Shown here: positions 48,634 to 57,079 of the stretch, one piece after another
Layout: each line of letters starts with the position of its first letter
How positions within the stretch are numbered: the first letter of the stretch is position 1
Assembly: GCF_007829815.1 (NCBI RefSeq)
Contig: NZ_VIWT01000003.1
Location: forward strand, 310,001-374,000
Direction: 5' to 3'
DNA from: Kitasatospora viridis
GTDB taxonomy: Bacteria; Actinomycetota; Actinomycetes; Streptomycetales; Streptomycetaceae
Length of the DNA: 64,000 nucleotides
Program-made: the position numbers and the translations under genes
The notes under the pieces: model-generated
Seen by the model: the letters and a program-made list of their open reading frames with translations, nothing else
Told to the model about the DNA's origin: nothing
Databases searched by the model: none

Positions 48634-50519
48634 CGCGCCGCTCCGTCCTGGTCAACAATCCGGTCGAACACGGTGCCGAGGACGGCGACCGCGTCGCTGC
48701 CCAGGTGGACGAACTCGTCCACCCCGGCCCGCTGGTAGGCCTCGCGCTGCTCGCCGGGCTTGCCGGCCAGCAGGACCAGGCGGGCGCCGGCGCCCTTGAG
48801 CGCAGTGGCGAGCGCCTCGGCGTGCTCGGCGTACAGCTGGTCGCTGGAGCAGATGCACGCCACGGCGGCCCCGCTCGCGGCGAACTCGGCGGCCAGCGCC
48901 TGCGGTTCGGTCACGGCGGCGGGCACCGTCTCGATGCCGCCGGCCTGGAACAGGTTGGCCGCGAAGGCGGAGCGGCCGCTGTGCACGGCCGCCGGGCCGA
49001 TCGAGGCCAGGAAGAGCCTGGGGCGGGCACCGGTCCCGGCCAGCACCGCGTCGGAGCGGCTGCGCAGCGCCTCGAAGGCCTCCGCCCGGCGCACCCGGGG
49101 CAGGCCGCCGCCGAGCGGCGCGGGCGCGGCCTCGCGGACCACCGGCTGCTCGGCCAGGTTCGGGAACTCGCTGACGCCGGTGATCGGCTCGCGCCGGCGG
49201 GCCAGCGCGGTGGAGCGCTTCGCCCAGGTGGCGGCGATCCGCTCGCCGACCAGGCCGGCGGCGAGGGCCTGGCGCTGACCGCCGGCCCGCTCGATCTCCT
49301 GGAACCAGGCCCAGGCGGCCCGGGCCAGCTCCTCGGTGAGCTGCTCGACGTACCAGGAGCCGCCGGCCGGGTCGATCACCCGGGCCAGGTTGGACTCCTC
49401 CAGCAGGACCGCCTGGGTGTTGCGAGCGATCCGGCGGGAGAACGCGTCGGGCAGGCCGAGCGCGGCGTCGAACGGCAACACCGTGACGGCGTCGGCGCCG
49501 CCGACCCCGGCGGCCAGCGCGGCCACCGTGGTGCGGAGCATGTTCACCCACGGGTCGCGCTCGGTCATCATCACGGTGGAGGTGACGGCGTGTTGGCGCT
49601 GCGGGGCGGCAGCGGCGCCGCTCACCTCGGTGACGCGGGACCAGAGGCGGCGCGCGGCACGGAACTTGGCGATGGTGAGGAACTGGTCGGCGGTCGCCGC
49701 GTAGCGGAAGTCGAGCTGGCCGACGGCCGCGTCGACGCTCAGCCCCGCCTCGGTGAGCGCGCGCAGGTAGGCGACGCCGGTGGCGAGCGCGCAGCCGAGC
49801 TCCTCGGCGGCGGAGGCACCCGCGTCGTGGTAGGCGAGCGCGTCCACCGTGAGGGCGCGCACATCCGGGAACTCGCCCGCGCAGCGGGCGGCGAGCGCGG
49901 CCGCCTCGGCCAGCTGCCGGTCGGTGCCGGCCTCCTCGCCGGTGCGGGCGAACAGGCCCAACGGGTCGGCGCCCAGGTTGCCCTGAGCGGCCGCGGCGGG
50001 CACCTCGCGGTCGGCGTACACCTTGAACAGCTGCTCGGCAGCCGCCCCGAACTCCGGCCCGGCGTCCAGCACCACGGGCGCCAGGTCGAGGTAGACCCCG
50101 TCCAGCACGGCCGGCAGCTCGGCGACCGGCAGACCGGCCGCGCCGACGGTCAGCCAGACCGAGGACACCCCGTTCTCCAGGTCGGCGAGCACCGCCTCGT
50201 TCGCCCGGCGCGGGTCCGGGTGGCCGTGCAGTTGCCGCACGTCCCACCCGCCCGGCGCGGCGCCCTCGGCGCGACCGCCGCGGGTGTACGGCGCGAAGCC
50301 CGGATAGCCGGGCTCCACCGCCGTGTCCTCGGCGGTGTAGAGGGGACGGACGCGCAGCCCGTCCCCCACCTCCGTGGCGAGCGCATCCTCGGCGGATGCG
50401 CCGTCGGCGAAGGTGGCGCCTGACTTGCGCAGGACGCCTTCGACCAGGGTTTGCCACTGCTCGCGGCCTGCCGCCGGGAATTCGGCGGCCAGGGGAAGCC
50501 TCTCGGGCGGGACCGTCAT
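48630..50519 (-). CDS. mutA: Methylmalonyl-CoA mutase, small subunit
   Basis: 629 residues from ATG 50519. Homologous throughout to the large subunit but divergent: the N-terminal barrel keeps GYPGFAPYTRGG and WDVRQLHGHPDPRRANEAVL. The C-terminal domain lacks the DxHxxG cobalt motif (it reads SIGPAAVHSGRSAF), as expected for the non-catalytic subunit. Known: forms the MutAB heterodimer. It heads the mutA-mutB-meaB operon. The ribosome site is weak. Confidence 0.95.
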   Translation of the reverse strand: MTVPPERLPLAAEFPAAGREQWQTLVEGVLRKSGATFADGASAEDALATEVGDGLRVRPLYTAEDTAVEPGYPGFAPYTRGGRAEGAAPGGWDVRQLHGHPDPRRANEAVLADLENGVSSVWLTVGAAGLPVAELPAVLDGVYLDLAPVVLDAGPEFGAAAEQLFKVYADREVPAAAAQGNLGADPLGLFARTGEEAGTDRQLAEAAALAARCAGEFPDVRALTVDALAYHDAGASAAEELGCALATGVAYLRALTEAGLSVDAAVGQLDFRYAATADQFLTIAKFRAARRLWSRVTEVSGAAAAPQRQHAVTSTVMMTERDPWVNMLRTTVAALAAGVGGADAVTVLPFDAALGLPDAFSRRIARNTQAVLLEESNLARVIDPAGGSWYVEQLTEELARAAWAWFQEIERAGGQRQALAAGLVGERIAATWAKRSTALARRREPITGVSEFPNLAEQPVVREAAPAPLGGGLPRVRRAEAFEALRSRSDAVLAGTGARPRLFLASIGPAAVHSGRSAFAANLFQAGGIETVPAAVTEPQALAAEFAASGAAVACICSSDQLYAEHAEALATALKGAGARLVLLAGKPGEQREAYQRAGVDEFVHLGSDAVAVLGTVFDRIVDQDGAAR

Positions 50520-50833
50520 GATCGGAGGTTAGCGCCCGCCGTCGGGATCGCAGCAGGTCCCAGCGGTGTGAGCTTTGCCATTCCCGAGTAATTCGGGGGT
50601 TCTACAGGGGGACTCCAGTGTGACTCCAGGGGGCGTTAGGGGTTGCTTTAGCTCAGCGGGACGCGCAGCGCCTCGAACCCGGCTGACGGCCCGTCAGCTC
50701 GGCCGACCGGCCGTGTCCGCCCGACCGGCCACCCACACCGCCCCCCGCACCCCACCTGACCTGCACACCTGCCCCGATCCACGGCCGGCCGCAGCTGTAC
50801 GCTGTGCGCCACCACCCACCCCCCGGAGGATCG
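50520..50833. other. Intergenic region upstream of mutA
   Basis: 314 bases. It contains a direct repeat GACTCCAG-TGT-GACTCCAG around 50610-50628, a small CCCGA/TCGGG hairpin near 50584-50598 and the palindrome TGACGGCCCGTCA (50684-50696). A piece at about 50645-50680 resembles tRNA D- and T-arm consensus but cannot fold as a tRNA. No cobalamin riboswitch core was seen. It must hold the mutA promoter (leftward) and that of the small membrane gene (rightward). Confidence 0.45.
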
Positions 50834-51043
50834 ATGTCGCACACCTTCAACCAACTGACGGGCATAGTGATGAGCGTCGCGTTCTTCATCGCCGGCCTGT
50901 TCACCTTCCAGGGCATCATCACGCTCCCCCCGCCGTCCCGCCCCTACCCCACCTTCGAACGGGTCTTCCCGAAGTTCCTGGGCGGCTTCGGCATGGCCAT
51001 GGGGGTCTACGGAGTGATCTGCGCCATCCTTGCACTCGTCTGA
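50834..51043 (+). CDS. Small two-helix membrane protein
   Basis: 69 residues from ATG 50834, with GGAGGATCG ending directly at the start. Two transmembrane helices: GIVMSVAFFIAGLFTFQGII and GMAMGVYGVICAILALV, joined by a Pro-rich extracytoplasmic or cytoplasmic loop (PPPSRPYPTFERVFPKFLGG). Clear initiation signals and coding pattern make it a likely real gene. No family recognised. Confidence 0.65.
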   Translation: MSHTFNQLTGIVMSVAFFIAGLFTFQGIITLPPPSRPYPTFERVFPKFLGGFGMAMGVYGVICAILALV

Positions 51044-51083
51044 CCTGACCCTCTTTCACAGCGGTGCGCCGCGGTGGACGGCA

Positions 51084-51494
51084 TCACACCCCTGGCGGGA
51101 TGGCGAACGGGTCGTACTCCTCCGGCATGAAGCAGCCGTAGTCCTGGAGCGGCTGCGGATCGTTCAGCACGATGTGCCTGCACTCGCCCGCAGGTGAGAG
51201 ACCGTCCGGGCGGTCCAGGATCCGTTGGCCGGAGAGTCCGGCGGACGCCGGTGCGTCGGCGGCAAGTCGACCGAAGCGGTCCAGCAGAGCCCACACGGCG
51301 TCGTAGACATCGCGGATGTCCTCGGCCGCCCTCTCCTCGGTGATGTCAGGGGAGGCTTCGCGGTACGCCGCGCGGGCCGAGGCGACGAAACGCTCCGGAT
51401 CGACGATCACCACGTCCTGGCGCATCCGAACGCTGACCGTCATACCCGCCGTCGGAGCTGGCATCTCATCCACCGGCCCACGGTACTGCGTCAC
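51084..51494 (-). CDS. Hypothetical acidic protein
   Basis: 136 residues from GTG 51494. Moderately acidic, with a helical middle (ERAAEDIRDVYDAVWALLDR) and a C terminus with Asp, Cys and Pro (PLQDYGCFMPEEYDPF). No signal peptide or membrane segment. It is separated by 20 bases from another unknown gene on the same strand, forming a two-gene unit. Such small acidic pairs in accessory DNA often are immunity or antitoxin-like proteins, but nothing here proves that. Confidence 0.6.
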   Translation of the reverse strand: MTQYRGPVDEMPAPTAGMTVSVRMRQDVVIVDPERFVASARAAYREASPDITEERAAEDIRDVYDAVWALLDRFGRLAADAPASAGLSGQRILDRPDGLSPAGECRHIVLNDPQPLQDYGCFMPEEYDPFAIPPGV

Positions 51495-51514
51495 GAGCGC
51501 GACCTACCGCGCAC

Positions 51515-52006
51515 TCAGAGGCAGATCCAGCAGTAGACCCGCTCGTCGGCCTCGCGTGCGCGGCGGGCCAGGGCTGACAGCTCGTCGAGGACCTCGCGGA
51601 GCGTCTCGGGGCGGGCCGGGTGCAGTTCCTCGGCCCGGGCCCAGCGGGTGGCGATCGCGAGGGCGTCGGTGTCCGCGACCCCCGCCAGGGCCGCGCACGT
51701 CCTCGGGTCGAGCTCGAACACCCAGGGTCCGGTGCTCCACGGATCGTCGTCATCCGGGATCATGCCCGGACCGGGCTCGGGGCCGAGCGGCCACACGGCC
51801 GTGTCCTGCCGAGCCGGATCGAACGGCGCCTGCTCGATCGCGGCGATCAGCTGCCCGAGGACGACGCTCGGCTCGATCCCCTTCGCGTCGATCCCGTCGA
51901 ACGCCGCGTCCTCGCCGATGACCGGGGAGGAACCCTCCGTCAGCTCCAGTACCCGCCGCACTGCCTCCGCGTCCGGCGCCCGGAAGTAGTCGCACAGTAT
52001 GCCCAC
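51515..52006 (-). CDS. Hypothetical protein
   Basis: 163 residues from GTG 52006 with GGAGAGGA upstream. Begins VGILCDYFRAPDAEAVRRVL, then an acidic central loop (GMIPDDDDPWS) and a helical C terminus ending RVYCWICL. The N-terminal pattern resembles the DUF1877/YfbM type loosely, where the protein opens MG followed by a strand and helix; I am not certain. First gene of the two-gene unit with the downstream acidic protein. Confidence 0.6.
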   Translation of the reverse strand: MGILCDYFRAPDAEAVRRVLELTEGSSPVIGEDAAFDGIDAKGIEPSVVLGQLIAAIEQAPFDPARQDTAVWPLGPEPGPGMIPDDDDPWSTGPWVFELDPRTCAALAGVADTDALAIATRWARAEELHPARPETLREVLDELSALARRAREADERVYCWICL

Positions 52007-52339
52007 GTTCGTCCTCTCCTCTTCCCGTACCGCTGGAGTGCACCACACCCCTCGGACACAACTGCATTCTGCGTTGCGCGTGGTCGTAGCGGCAGCGCAG
52101 GCCGAGGGCCGATCCAGCGGGTGATGGGGACGGCGGCTCCGGGCTCTGCGGTGGTGACGGCTTCGCGGTAGCGGGCGAGGCCCCGGTCTCAGACGGCGAG
52201 CTCGACCTGGCCCTCAGCCTCAGCCTCGGCCGCGGCCGCGCGATCGCCGACCGCGGCGTCGACTTGAAGGCTCTTCACGATCGAGGGTGTGGTCGCGGTC
52301 GCGGTCCGGAGCCCGTGACCTACTGCCGCCCGGCCTCAG
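52007..52339. other. Decayed DNA at the edge of the accessory mosaic
   Basis: No intact gene. The minus strand can be read in pieces such as DRGLARYREAVTTAEPGAAV (about 52100-52190), which looks like a fragment of a real protein, but without a start or conserved motif. The rest is low-complexity GC repeats (52210-52255). Confidence 0.35.
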
Positions 52340-52440
52340 GCTGGTGCACAGCCGCCGCCACTCCTCCTGCGCGAGTTCCCGCACCCGCGCGAGCCCCGTC
52401 TCCCCGAGGATGCTGCGGTAGTCCTCCAGAGGCCTGTCAC
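52340..52440 (-). pseudogene. Fragment of an unidentified gene
   Basis: The minus strand reads PLEDYRSILGETGLARVREL followed by AQEEWRRLCTSL. This is protein-like helical sequence, reminiscent of tails of large Streptomyces SWIM-zinc-finger-type proteins, but flanked by non-coding sequence. Taken as a gene scrap. Confidence 0.35.
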
Positions 52441-52604
52441 TCCTGTTTATCGCGGCCGCTTTCGAGGATGCGTGGGAGTGGTCGGGGGTGCTGATCGACG
52501 TCATGGTCCACATCGGCGCCACGCTCCTCCTGGTCCCTCTGCTGCCGTTCGTCGAGAAGAGCCTGACGCGGCGGGTCGTCCAGGAGAACAAGCGCATGGT
52601 CTGA
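52431..52604 (+). pseudogene. C-terminal fragment of a membrane protein
   Basis: The plus strand reads LLFIAAAFEDAWEWSGVLID followed by VMVHIGATLLLVPLLPFVEK and SLTRRVVQENKRMV, then TGA at 52602. One good transmembrane helix and a basic cytoplasmic tail. A GTG at 52488 could initiate a 38-residue peptide, but there is no ribosome site, and an in-frame stop lies just upstream. Probably the tail of a deleted gene. Confidence 0.4.
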
Positions 52605-52657
52605 GGTGGCCCCCAGGCGGCGCACCCAGCCCGGTGCCAGATAACCCGCCCAGTCAC

Positions 52658-52996
52658 ATGGGTGCGTCCTCAGACGGACTCCCAGCCCCGGTCGACCGGC
52701 TGCGGACCGAGCTGGCCGGCCTGCCGCGGGCCGCGGACGGCCGCCTGGTGCTCGCGGTGGACGTCCCGCCGCGGCTGCGGCCGGACGCCGGGACCCGCCC
52801 GGACCGCTCCTTCTGCCATACCTACGGCCGCGGCGACGCCAAACACCAGACGATCCCCGGCTGGCCGTACTCGTTCGTCGTCGCGCTGGAGGCCGGGCGG
52901 ACGTCGTGGACGGCGATCCTGGACGCGGTGCGGCTGGAGCCCGGCGCCGACCTGGCCGCCGTCACCACCACCCAACTCCGCGACGATCTCGACGGT
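52658..52996 (+). pseudogene. Transposase fragment (DDE type)
   Basis: 113 codons read LAVDVPPRLRPDAGTRPDRS, FCHTYGRGDAKHQTIPGWPY, SFVVALEAGRTSWTAILDAV and RLEPGADLAAVTTTQLRDDL. From memory this matches the middle of a transposase family common in Streptomyces, in which the first Asp of the catalytic triad lies in the LAVDV stretch. After residue 113 the frame runs into unrelated sequence. N- and C-terminal parts are missing, so it is inactive. Confidence 0.7.
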
Positions 52997-53134
52997 CGGC
53001 CTGATCACCGGGTGGCCGGGGTGGACCACGGGTGGCGAGGCGCCCCGTCCGTCAGATGTCGATCAGCTGTTGATCCCGGCCCTCCAAGATCCCCGTGCAG
53101 GACGGGCAACGAACCTTCGGCAGAGGAACAAGTA

Positions 53135-54148
53135 TTGAAGACCAAGAGCAAGACCAGGATCAAGGGCAGGCTCGGCGCGCTGACGGCCGCCACCTTGCTG
53201 ACCGCGGGCGTGTCGGCCCTGGCCACCGGCACCGCCCAGGCCTCCACCGGCGGCGGCTGCGCCGGCCAGTGGAGCCAGGCCTGCATCAGCGAGAGGCCGG
53301 ACGGCGTCTACTCTGACGCCTACACCAACTTCGCCACCGGCGGCTGCACCGTTGACGTCGTCCTGTGGGACGTCACCACCAGCTACCGCTGGGATCACTG
53401 GTACACCTGCGCGACCGGCGAGGCGCACTACGACGGCGAGCAGCTGCACGGCCCGACCCAGGGCCACGACTACCGCACCGACCTGGTGGTCAACTGGCCG
53501 GGCAGTTATCCGCAGACCATCACCGGACCGGACCTGTGGGCCGACGCGGTCGGCACCGGCGGCGGGGGCGGCACCGGCGGCGGGGGCGGCACCGGCGGCG
53601 GGGGCGGCACCTGGACCCCGACGCCGCTGCCCAAGCCGGGCCCCAACGCGATCAGCATCCACAACTTCTGCCTGGACGCTCAGAACGGCGGCACCACCCC
53701 CGGAACAGTCGTCCAGCTGTCGGCCTGCAACGGCAGCGCCGCGCAGCAGTGGAAGATGACGTTCGACGGCACCCTGCGCAACGACACCAGCCTGGTGAAC
53801 ACCGGATCCGGCCTGTGCCTGGACATCCCGTCGGACAACACCGCCAGCGGCACCCAGCTGCAGTTGTGGACCTGCAACAACTCCGACGCCCAGCACTGGG
53901 ACATGCCGGATGAGCCCACGGGCGGGGCATTCGTCGGCCCGCGGTGGACCCGCATCCGCAACTACCCGTCCGGCCAGGTGCTGGACGTCCCCGGCGGCAA
54001 GTTCGACCTCGGGGTGCGCCCGCAGCTGTGGGGCAGCAACAACACGAGCTCGCAGACCTGGTTCCCCGACATCTACGGGGCCGGCGGCGGCGGCGCCGTC
54101 GACCCCTGCTCCCGCTCGGCGGAGCTGCCGCACAACTGCGACCAGTAG
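53135..54148 (+). CDS. Secreted ricin-B-type lectin domain protein
   Basis: 337 residues from a TTG at 53135 with AGAGGA eight bases upstream; no ATG or GTG fits. A signal peptide is clear (basic KTKSKTRIKGR, hydrophobic core, cleavage after AQA near residue 35). Residues about 36-140 are a cysteine-containing beta domain I do not recognise (CAGQWSQACISERPDGVYSD at its start). A (GGGGGT)3 and Pro-rich linker follows, then a ricin-B beta-trefoil with LDIP and QLWTCNNSDAQHW repeats. Known: such trefoils bind glycans. Inferred: an exported carbohydrate-binding protein. It is stranded between two transposase remnants, so it may have arrived with them. Confidence 0.82.
   Translation: MKTKSKTRIKGRLGALTAATLLTAGVSALATGTAQASTGGGCAGQWSQACISERPDGVYSDAYTNFATGGCTVDVVLWDVTTSYRWDHWYTCATGEAHYDGEQLHGPTQGHDYRTDLVVNWPGSYPQTITGPDLWADAVGTGGGGGTGGGGGTGGGGGTWTPTPLPKPGPNAISIHNFCLDAQNGGTTPGTVVQLSACNGSAAQQWKMTFDGTLRNDTSLVNTGSGLCLDIPSDNTASGTQLQLWTCNNSDAQHWDMPDEPTGGAFVGPRWTRIRNYPSGQVLDVPGGKFDLGVRPQLWGSNNTSSQTWFPDIYGAGGGGAVDPCSRSAELPHNCDQ
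53552..53611 (+). repeat. Triplicated 18-bp linker repeat
   Basis: Three in-frame copies of an 18-base GGC/GGG-rich unit encode the GGGGGT linker of the lectin protein. Copy number probably changes by slippage without breaking the frame. Confidence 0.85.
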
Positions 54149-54220
54149 AACCCGCTGCAGACCCCGCCTCCCGCCCCCACACCCAGGGGCGGCGGGAGGC
54201 GGCATGCATGCCCGGAAAGG

Positions 54221-54864
54221 AACATCGCACGGGAGCTCGGGATCAACGAGACCACCCTGGCCACCTGGGTCTCGCGAGCGCGGAAGGCCGGCGGCGACGG
54301 CACGCTGGGCGGGTCCGAGCGCGAGGAACTGGCCCGGCTGCGGCGGCAGGACGCCGAACAGGCCAAGCACGTGCGAGAGTTGGAGATGGATCGTGATGCC
54401 CTCAAACGCTGCATGGTCCTGTGGGTGAAGTGGCTGTGGCGGACCCGGCGGCACTCGTCGGCGCGATCAGCGACCAGAGGGCCGAGCACGGCGTCCCACA
54501 CACCGCCTCCTGCCGTGCACTCGGCGTGTCCGAGGCGTGGTACTACAAGTGGCGCCGCAGACCCGCCGAGCCCACGGATCGCGAAGTCAGGCGCGCGCGA
54601 CTGGAGGAGAGGATCACGCACTTCTTCTGCCGGTCGGGCGACACCTACGGCTCGCCGAGGATCACGTTCGACCTGTGGGCCGAGGGCTGGAAAGTCTCGG
54701 TGAACACGGTCGCCGAGATCATGGCCGAGCTCGGGCTCCAGGCCCGCAAGCCGCCGCGTAGGCACCGCTCGCTGACCCGGCAGGGCAAACGCAGAGGAGC
54801 CACGTCTGCCGACAGCCACGGATTCGCGGGCAGCCACAGATCCGATGCTCACTCAGATAGGTGA
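54221..54864 (+). mobile_element. Truncated IS3-family element (orfA and orfB remnants)
   Basis: The first frame reads IARELGINETTLATWVSRAR and, later, ELEMDRDALKRCMVLWVK: the helix-turn-helix and leucine zipper of an IS3 OrfA, missing its first residues. The second frame (54421-54864, GTG start) encodes 147 residues of OrfB: VPHTASCRALGVSEAWYYKW and a HTH_21 segment GSPRITFDLWAEGWKVSVNT. OrfB then breaks off near RHRSLTRQGKRRG, before the DDE catalytic core; the last 30 codons are unrelated. No terminal inverted repeats found. The element cannot transpose. Confidence 0.85.
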
Positions 54865-55010
54865 ACTCCGACCGGTGCTCTCGACATCTTTTCCTGCCCG
54901 GCGCCAACCTGTCCCTGAACGATCCTGCGCAGACTTATCAATCAAGTTCCAGCACCGCAGATGCCCACTCCATGTTGGCGAATGGTGCAAGTCCCCCCAC
55001 TGACACCCCC
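54865..55010. other. Junction sequence between the IS remnant and the lipid operon
   Basis: 146 bases, less GC-rich than the chromosome average, no gene. Probably leftover insertion-element or junction DNA; no terminator for the leftward lipid operon was recognised in it. Confidence 0.4.
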
Positions 55011-55817
55011 TCACCCCCGGCGCGGCGGGCGGGGCAGGAAGGAGCTGGTGCGGGCGGCGTAGGCGGCCCAGTCGGGGCGGGTGGCGGCCATTCGGCGCTC
55101 CAGTAGGGGGCGGCCGCTGCCGAAGGCGAGCAGCCAGGTCATCAGCAGCGGGGCGGGCAGGAACGCCCAACCCAGCGGCGAGTCGGCGCCGAGCAGGAAG
55201 AGGCCCCACCAGACGCAGGCGTCGCCGAAGTAGTTGGGGTGCCTGGTCCAGCTCCACAGGCCGCGGTCCATGATCGCGCCCCGGTTGGCCGGGTCGGCCT
55301 TGAAGCGGGCCAGCTGCCGGTCCCCGACCGCCTCGAAGAAGAGCCCGAGGCACCACAGGGCCACGCCCACCCCCAGCAGCGGGCCGGGCGAGGCGGTCAG
55401 GTAGGCGGCGGCCTGCACCGGCAGCGAGACGAACCAGACCAGCACCGCCTGGAGCAGGTACACCTTGCGCAGCGCGTACCGGGTGCGGGCCGGGCCGGCC
55501 GGTGCGCGGGCGAGCATCCGGGCGTACCGCGGGTCCTCGGGGGCGCCGCGCGAGCGGCGCCCGATGTGCACCGCGAGCCGCAGGCCCCAGGCGACCACCA
55601 GCACGGTCACCAGCAGCCGGCGGGTGGCGTCGCCGTAGCCGCCGGACGCGGAGAGCCCGTAGCCGGTCAGCGCGACGGCGGCGAAGGCGGCGCCCCACGC
55701 GACGTCGACCACCCGGTGCCGCCCGGTGCGCACGCCGACCGCGAAGGCGGCGAGCAGGACCAGCAGCGCGGCCGCGGCGGCGGCCAGCAGGTTGACCCCG
55801 AAGGCCGCGCCGTTCAC
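55011..55817 (-). CDS. DUF1295 membrane protein (steroid-reductase-like)
   Basis: 268 residues from GTG 55817, overlapping the upstream gene's stop as GTGA. Six or seven hydrophobic helices and the DUF1295 signature RGLWSWTRHPNYFGDACVWW, ending in LLERRMAATRPDWAAYAART. Known: the fold is related to 5-alpha-reductases and isoprenylcysteine methyltransferases that act on membrane lipids. As the last gene of an operon with CFA-type methyltransferases and an FAD oxidoreductase it probably reduces or otherwise modifies an acyl chain in the membrane. Confidence 0.92.
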   Translation of the reverse strand: MNGAAFGVNLLAAAAAALLVLLAAFAVGVRTGRHRVVDVAWGAAFAAVALTGYGLSASGGYGDATRRLLVTVLVVAWGLRLAVHIGRRSRGAPEDPRYARMLARAPAGPARTRYALRKVYLLQAVLVWFVSLPVQAAAYLTASPGPLLGVGVALWCLGLFFEAVGDRQLARFKADPANRGAIMDRGLWSWTRHPNYFGDACVWWGLFLLGADSPLGWAFLPAPLLMTWLLAFGSGRPLLERRMAATRPDWAAYAARTSSFLPRPPRRG

Positions 55818-57079
55818 CGCGCATCCCCCTCCCGGTCCGTCCCGTTCCGGACCGTCCCGTTCCGCACCGCCAGGATCTGGTCGACGCCCATCCTGCCCTC
55901 GGCGAAGGCCAGCGAGCTGCCGACCGTGTACAGCCGCCACAGCCGCACGGTCGCCGCCCCGACCAGCACCTCGAACTCGGTCCGGCGGCTCTCCAGGGTG
56001 GCGTGCCAGGCGTCGATGGTGCGGGCGTAGTGCTCGCGCATCGCCTCGACCGCGCGGACCTCCAGGCCGGCGCGCTCCAGCAGGGCGACGGTCTCGCCGA
56101 CCGGCCGCATGTGCATGTCGGGGGCGATGTAGGTCTCGATGAACGCGCCGCCGCCCGGCCGGGTGCCGGCCGCCCTGGACATCTGCTGGACCAGCAGCCG
56201 CCCGCCGGGGCGCAGCAGCTCGAACAGCCGGGTGGCGAAGGCCGGGTACTGCTCGGCCCCGACGTGTTCGCCCATCTCGATGCAGCTGATCGCGTCGTAG
56301 CCGCCGTCCGCTCCCCCGTGCAGCTCGCGGTAGTCGCGGCGCAGCACCTCCACCCGGTCCGCGACCCCGGCGTCCGCCATCAGCCGGGTGGCGTAGGCGT
56401 GCTGACGTTCCGACAGGGTCACCGCCGTCACCCGCGCCCCGTACCGCAGCGCCGCGTGCCGGGCGAGCCCGCCCCAGCCGCAGCCGAGGTCCAGCAGCCG
56501 CGTGCCGGGGCGCAGGCCGAGCTTGCGGCAGACCAGGTCGGCCTTGGCCCGCTGCGCCTCGGCCAGATCCTCGCCCTCCCCGGTCCAGTAGCCGCAGGAG
56601 TAGGCCATCTCGGGGCCGAGCAGCAGGGCGTAGAACTCGTTGGAGAGGTCGTAGTGGTGGCTGATCACCGCCCGGTCCCGGGCCCGGGTGTGCGGGGCGC
56701 CGTGCACGGCGGCCCGGCCGGCGGGCGGTGCCGGTCGGGGGCCGAGCGCTCCCAGCCTGGCGGCGCGGGCGAGCAGCCGGGGCCAGTCGCGCGGGGCGGG
56801 CCGCTGCGGCGCGCGCTGCTCCAGGGCCCGCCGCACCGCCCTCAGTCCGCTCCGCAGTTCGCCCTCGACGTCGAGCTCCCCGGTGATGTAGGCGTCGGCG
56901 AGGCCGAGTTCGCCCGGCTGCCAGAGCAGCCGGCGCAGTGCCCGGCGGTGGCGCAGCACGACGGTCGGGGCGTCCTCGGGGCCGAGCGCGGAGCCGTCCC
57001 AGCAGCGCACCCGGACTGGCAGCGGGCTGCCGAGCAGGCCGGTCAGGGGTGCCCGCAACAGCTCGGCGGCGGCGCTCAC
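55814..57079 (-). CDS. Cyclopropane-fatty-acyl-phospholipid synthase-type methyltransferase (canonical copy)
   Basis: 421 residues from GTG 57079 (GTGA overlap). SAM site LLDLGCGWGGLARHAA, with HYDLSNEFYALLLGPEMAYS followed by CGYW and a CIEMGEHVGAEQY segment: the Cys and the EH pair expected of bona fide CFA synthases are kept. Known: CFA synthases methylenate the double bond of membrane phospholipid acyl chains. The window carries a second, divergent copy directly upstream, so the two probably catalyse successive or different methylations. Confidence 0.93.
   Translation of the reverse strand: MSAAAELLRAPLTGLLGSPLPVRVRCWDGSALGPEDAPTVVLRHRRALRRLLWQPGELGLADAYITGELDVEGELRSGLRAVRRALEQRAPQRPAPRDWPRLLARAARLGALGPRPAPPAGRAAVHGAPHTRARDRAVISHHYDLSNEFYALLLGPEMAYSCGYWTGEGEDLAEAQRAKADLVCRKLGLRPGTRLLDLGCGWGGLARHAALRYGARVTAVTLSERQHAYATRLMADAGVADRVEVLRRDYRELHGGADGGYDAISCIEMGEHVGAEQYPAFATRLFELLRPGGRLLVQQMSRAAGTRPGGGAFIETYIAPDMHMRPVGETVALLERAGLEVRAVEAMREHYARTIDAWHATLESRRTEFEVLVGAATVRLWRLYTVGSSLAFAEGRMGVDQILAVRNGTVRNGTDREGDAR

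Noticed and set aside
50640..50690. tRNA-like sequence (TAGCTCAGCGGG and TCGAACCCGG)
   Set aside because: D-loop-like and T-loop-like strings are only about 20 bases apart; there is no room for an anticodon arm and no acceptor stem pairs. Chance similarity or an old scar.
50520..50833. Cobalamin riboswitch before mutA, or one before cbiZ
   Set aside because: No B12-box-like core or long structured leader was visible in front of either gene; cbiZ has no leader at all because it overlaps folP.
54149..55010. A complete IS3 element
   Set aside because: OrfA lacks its start, OrfB ends before the DDE domain, and no terminal inverted repeats were found.
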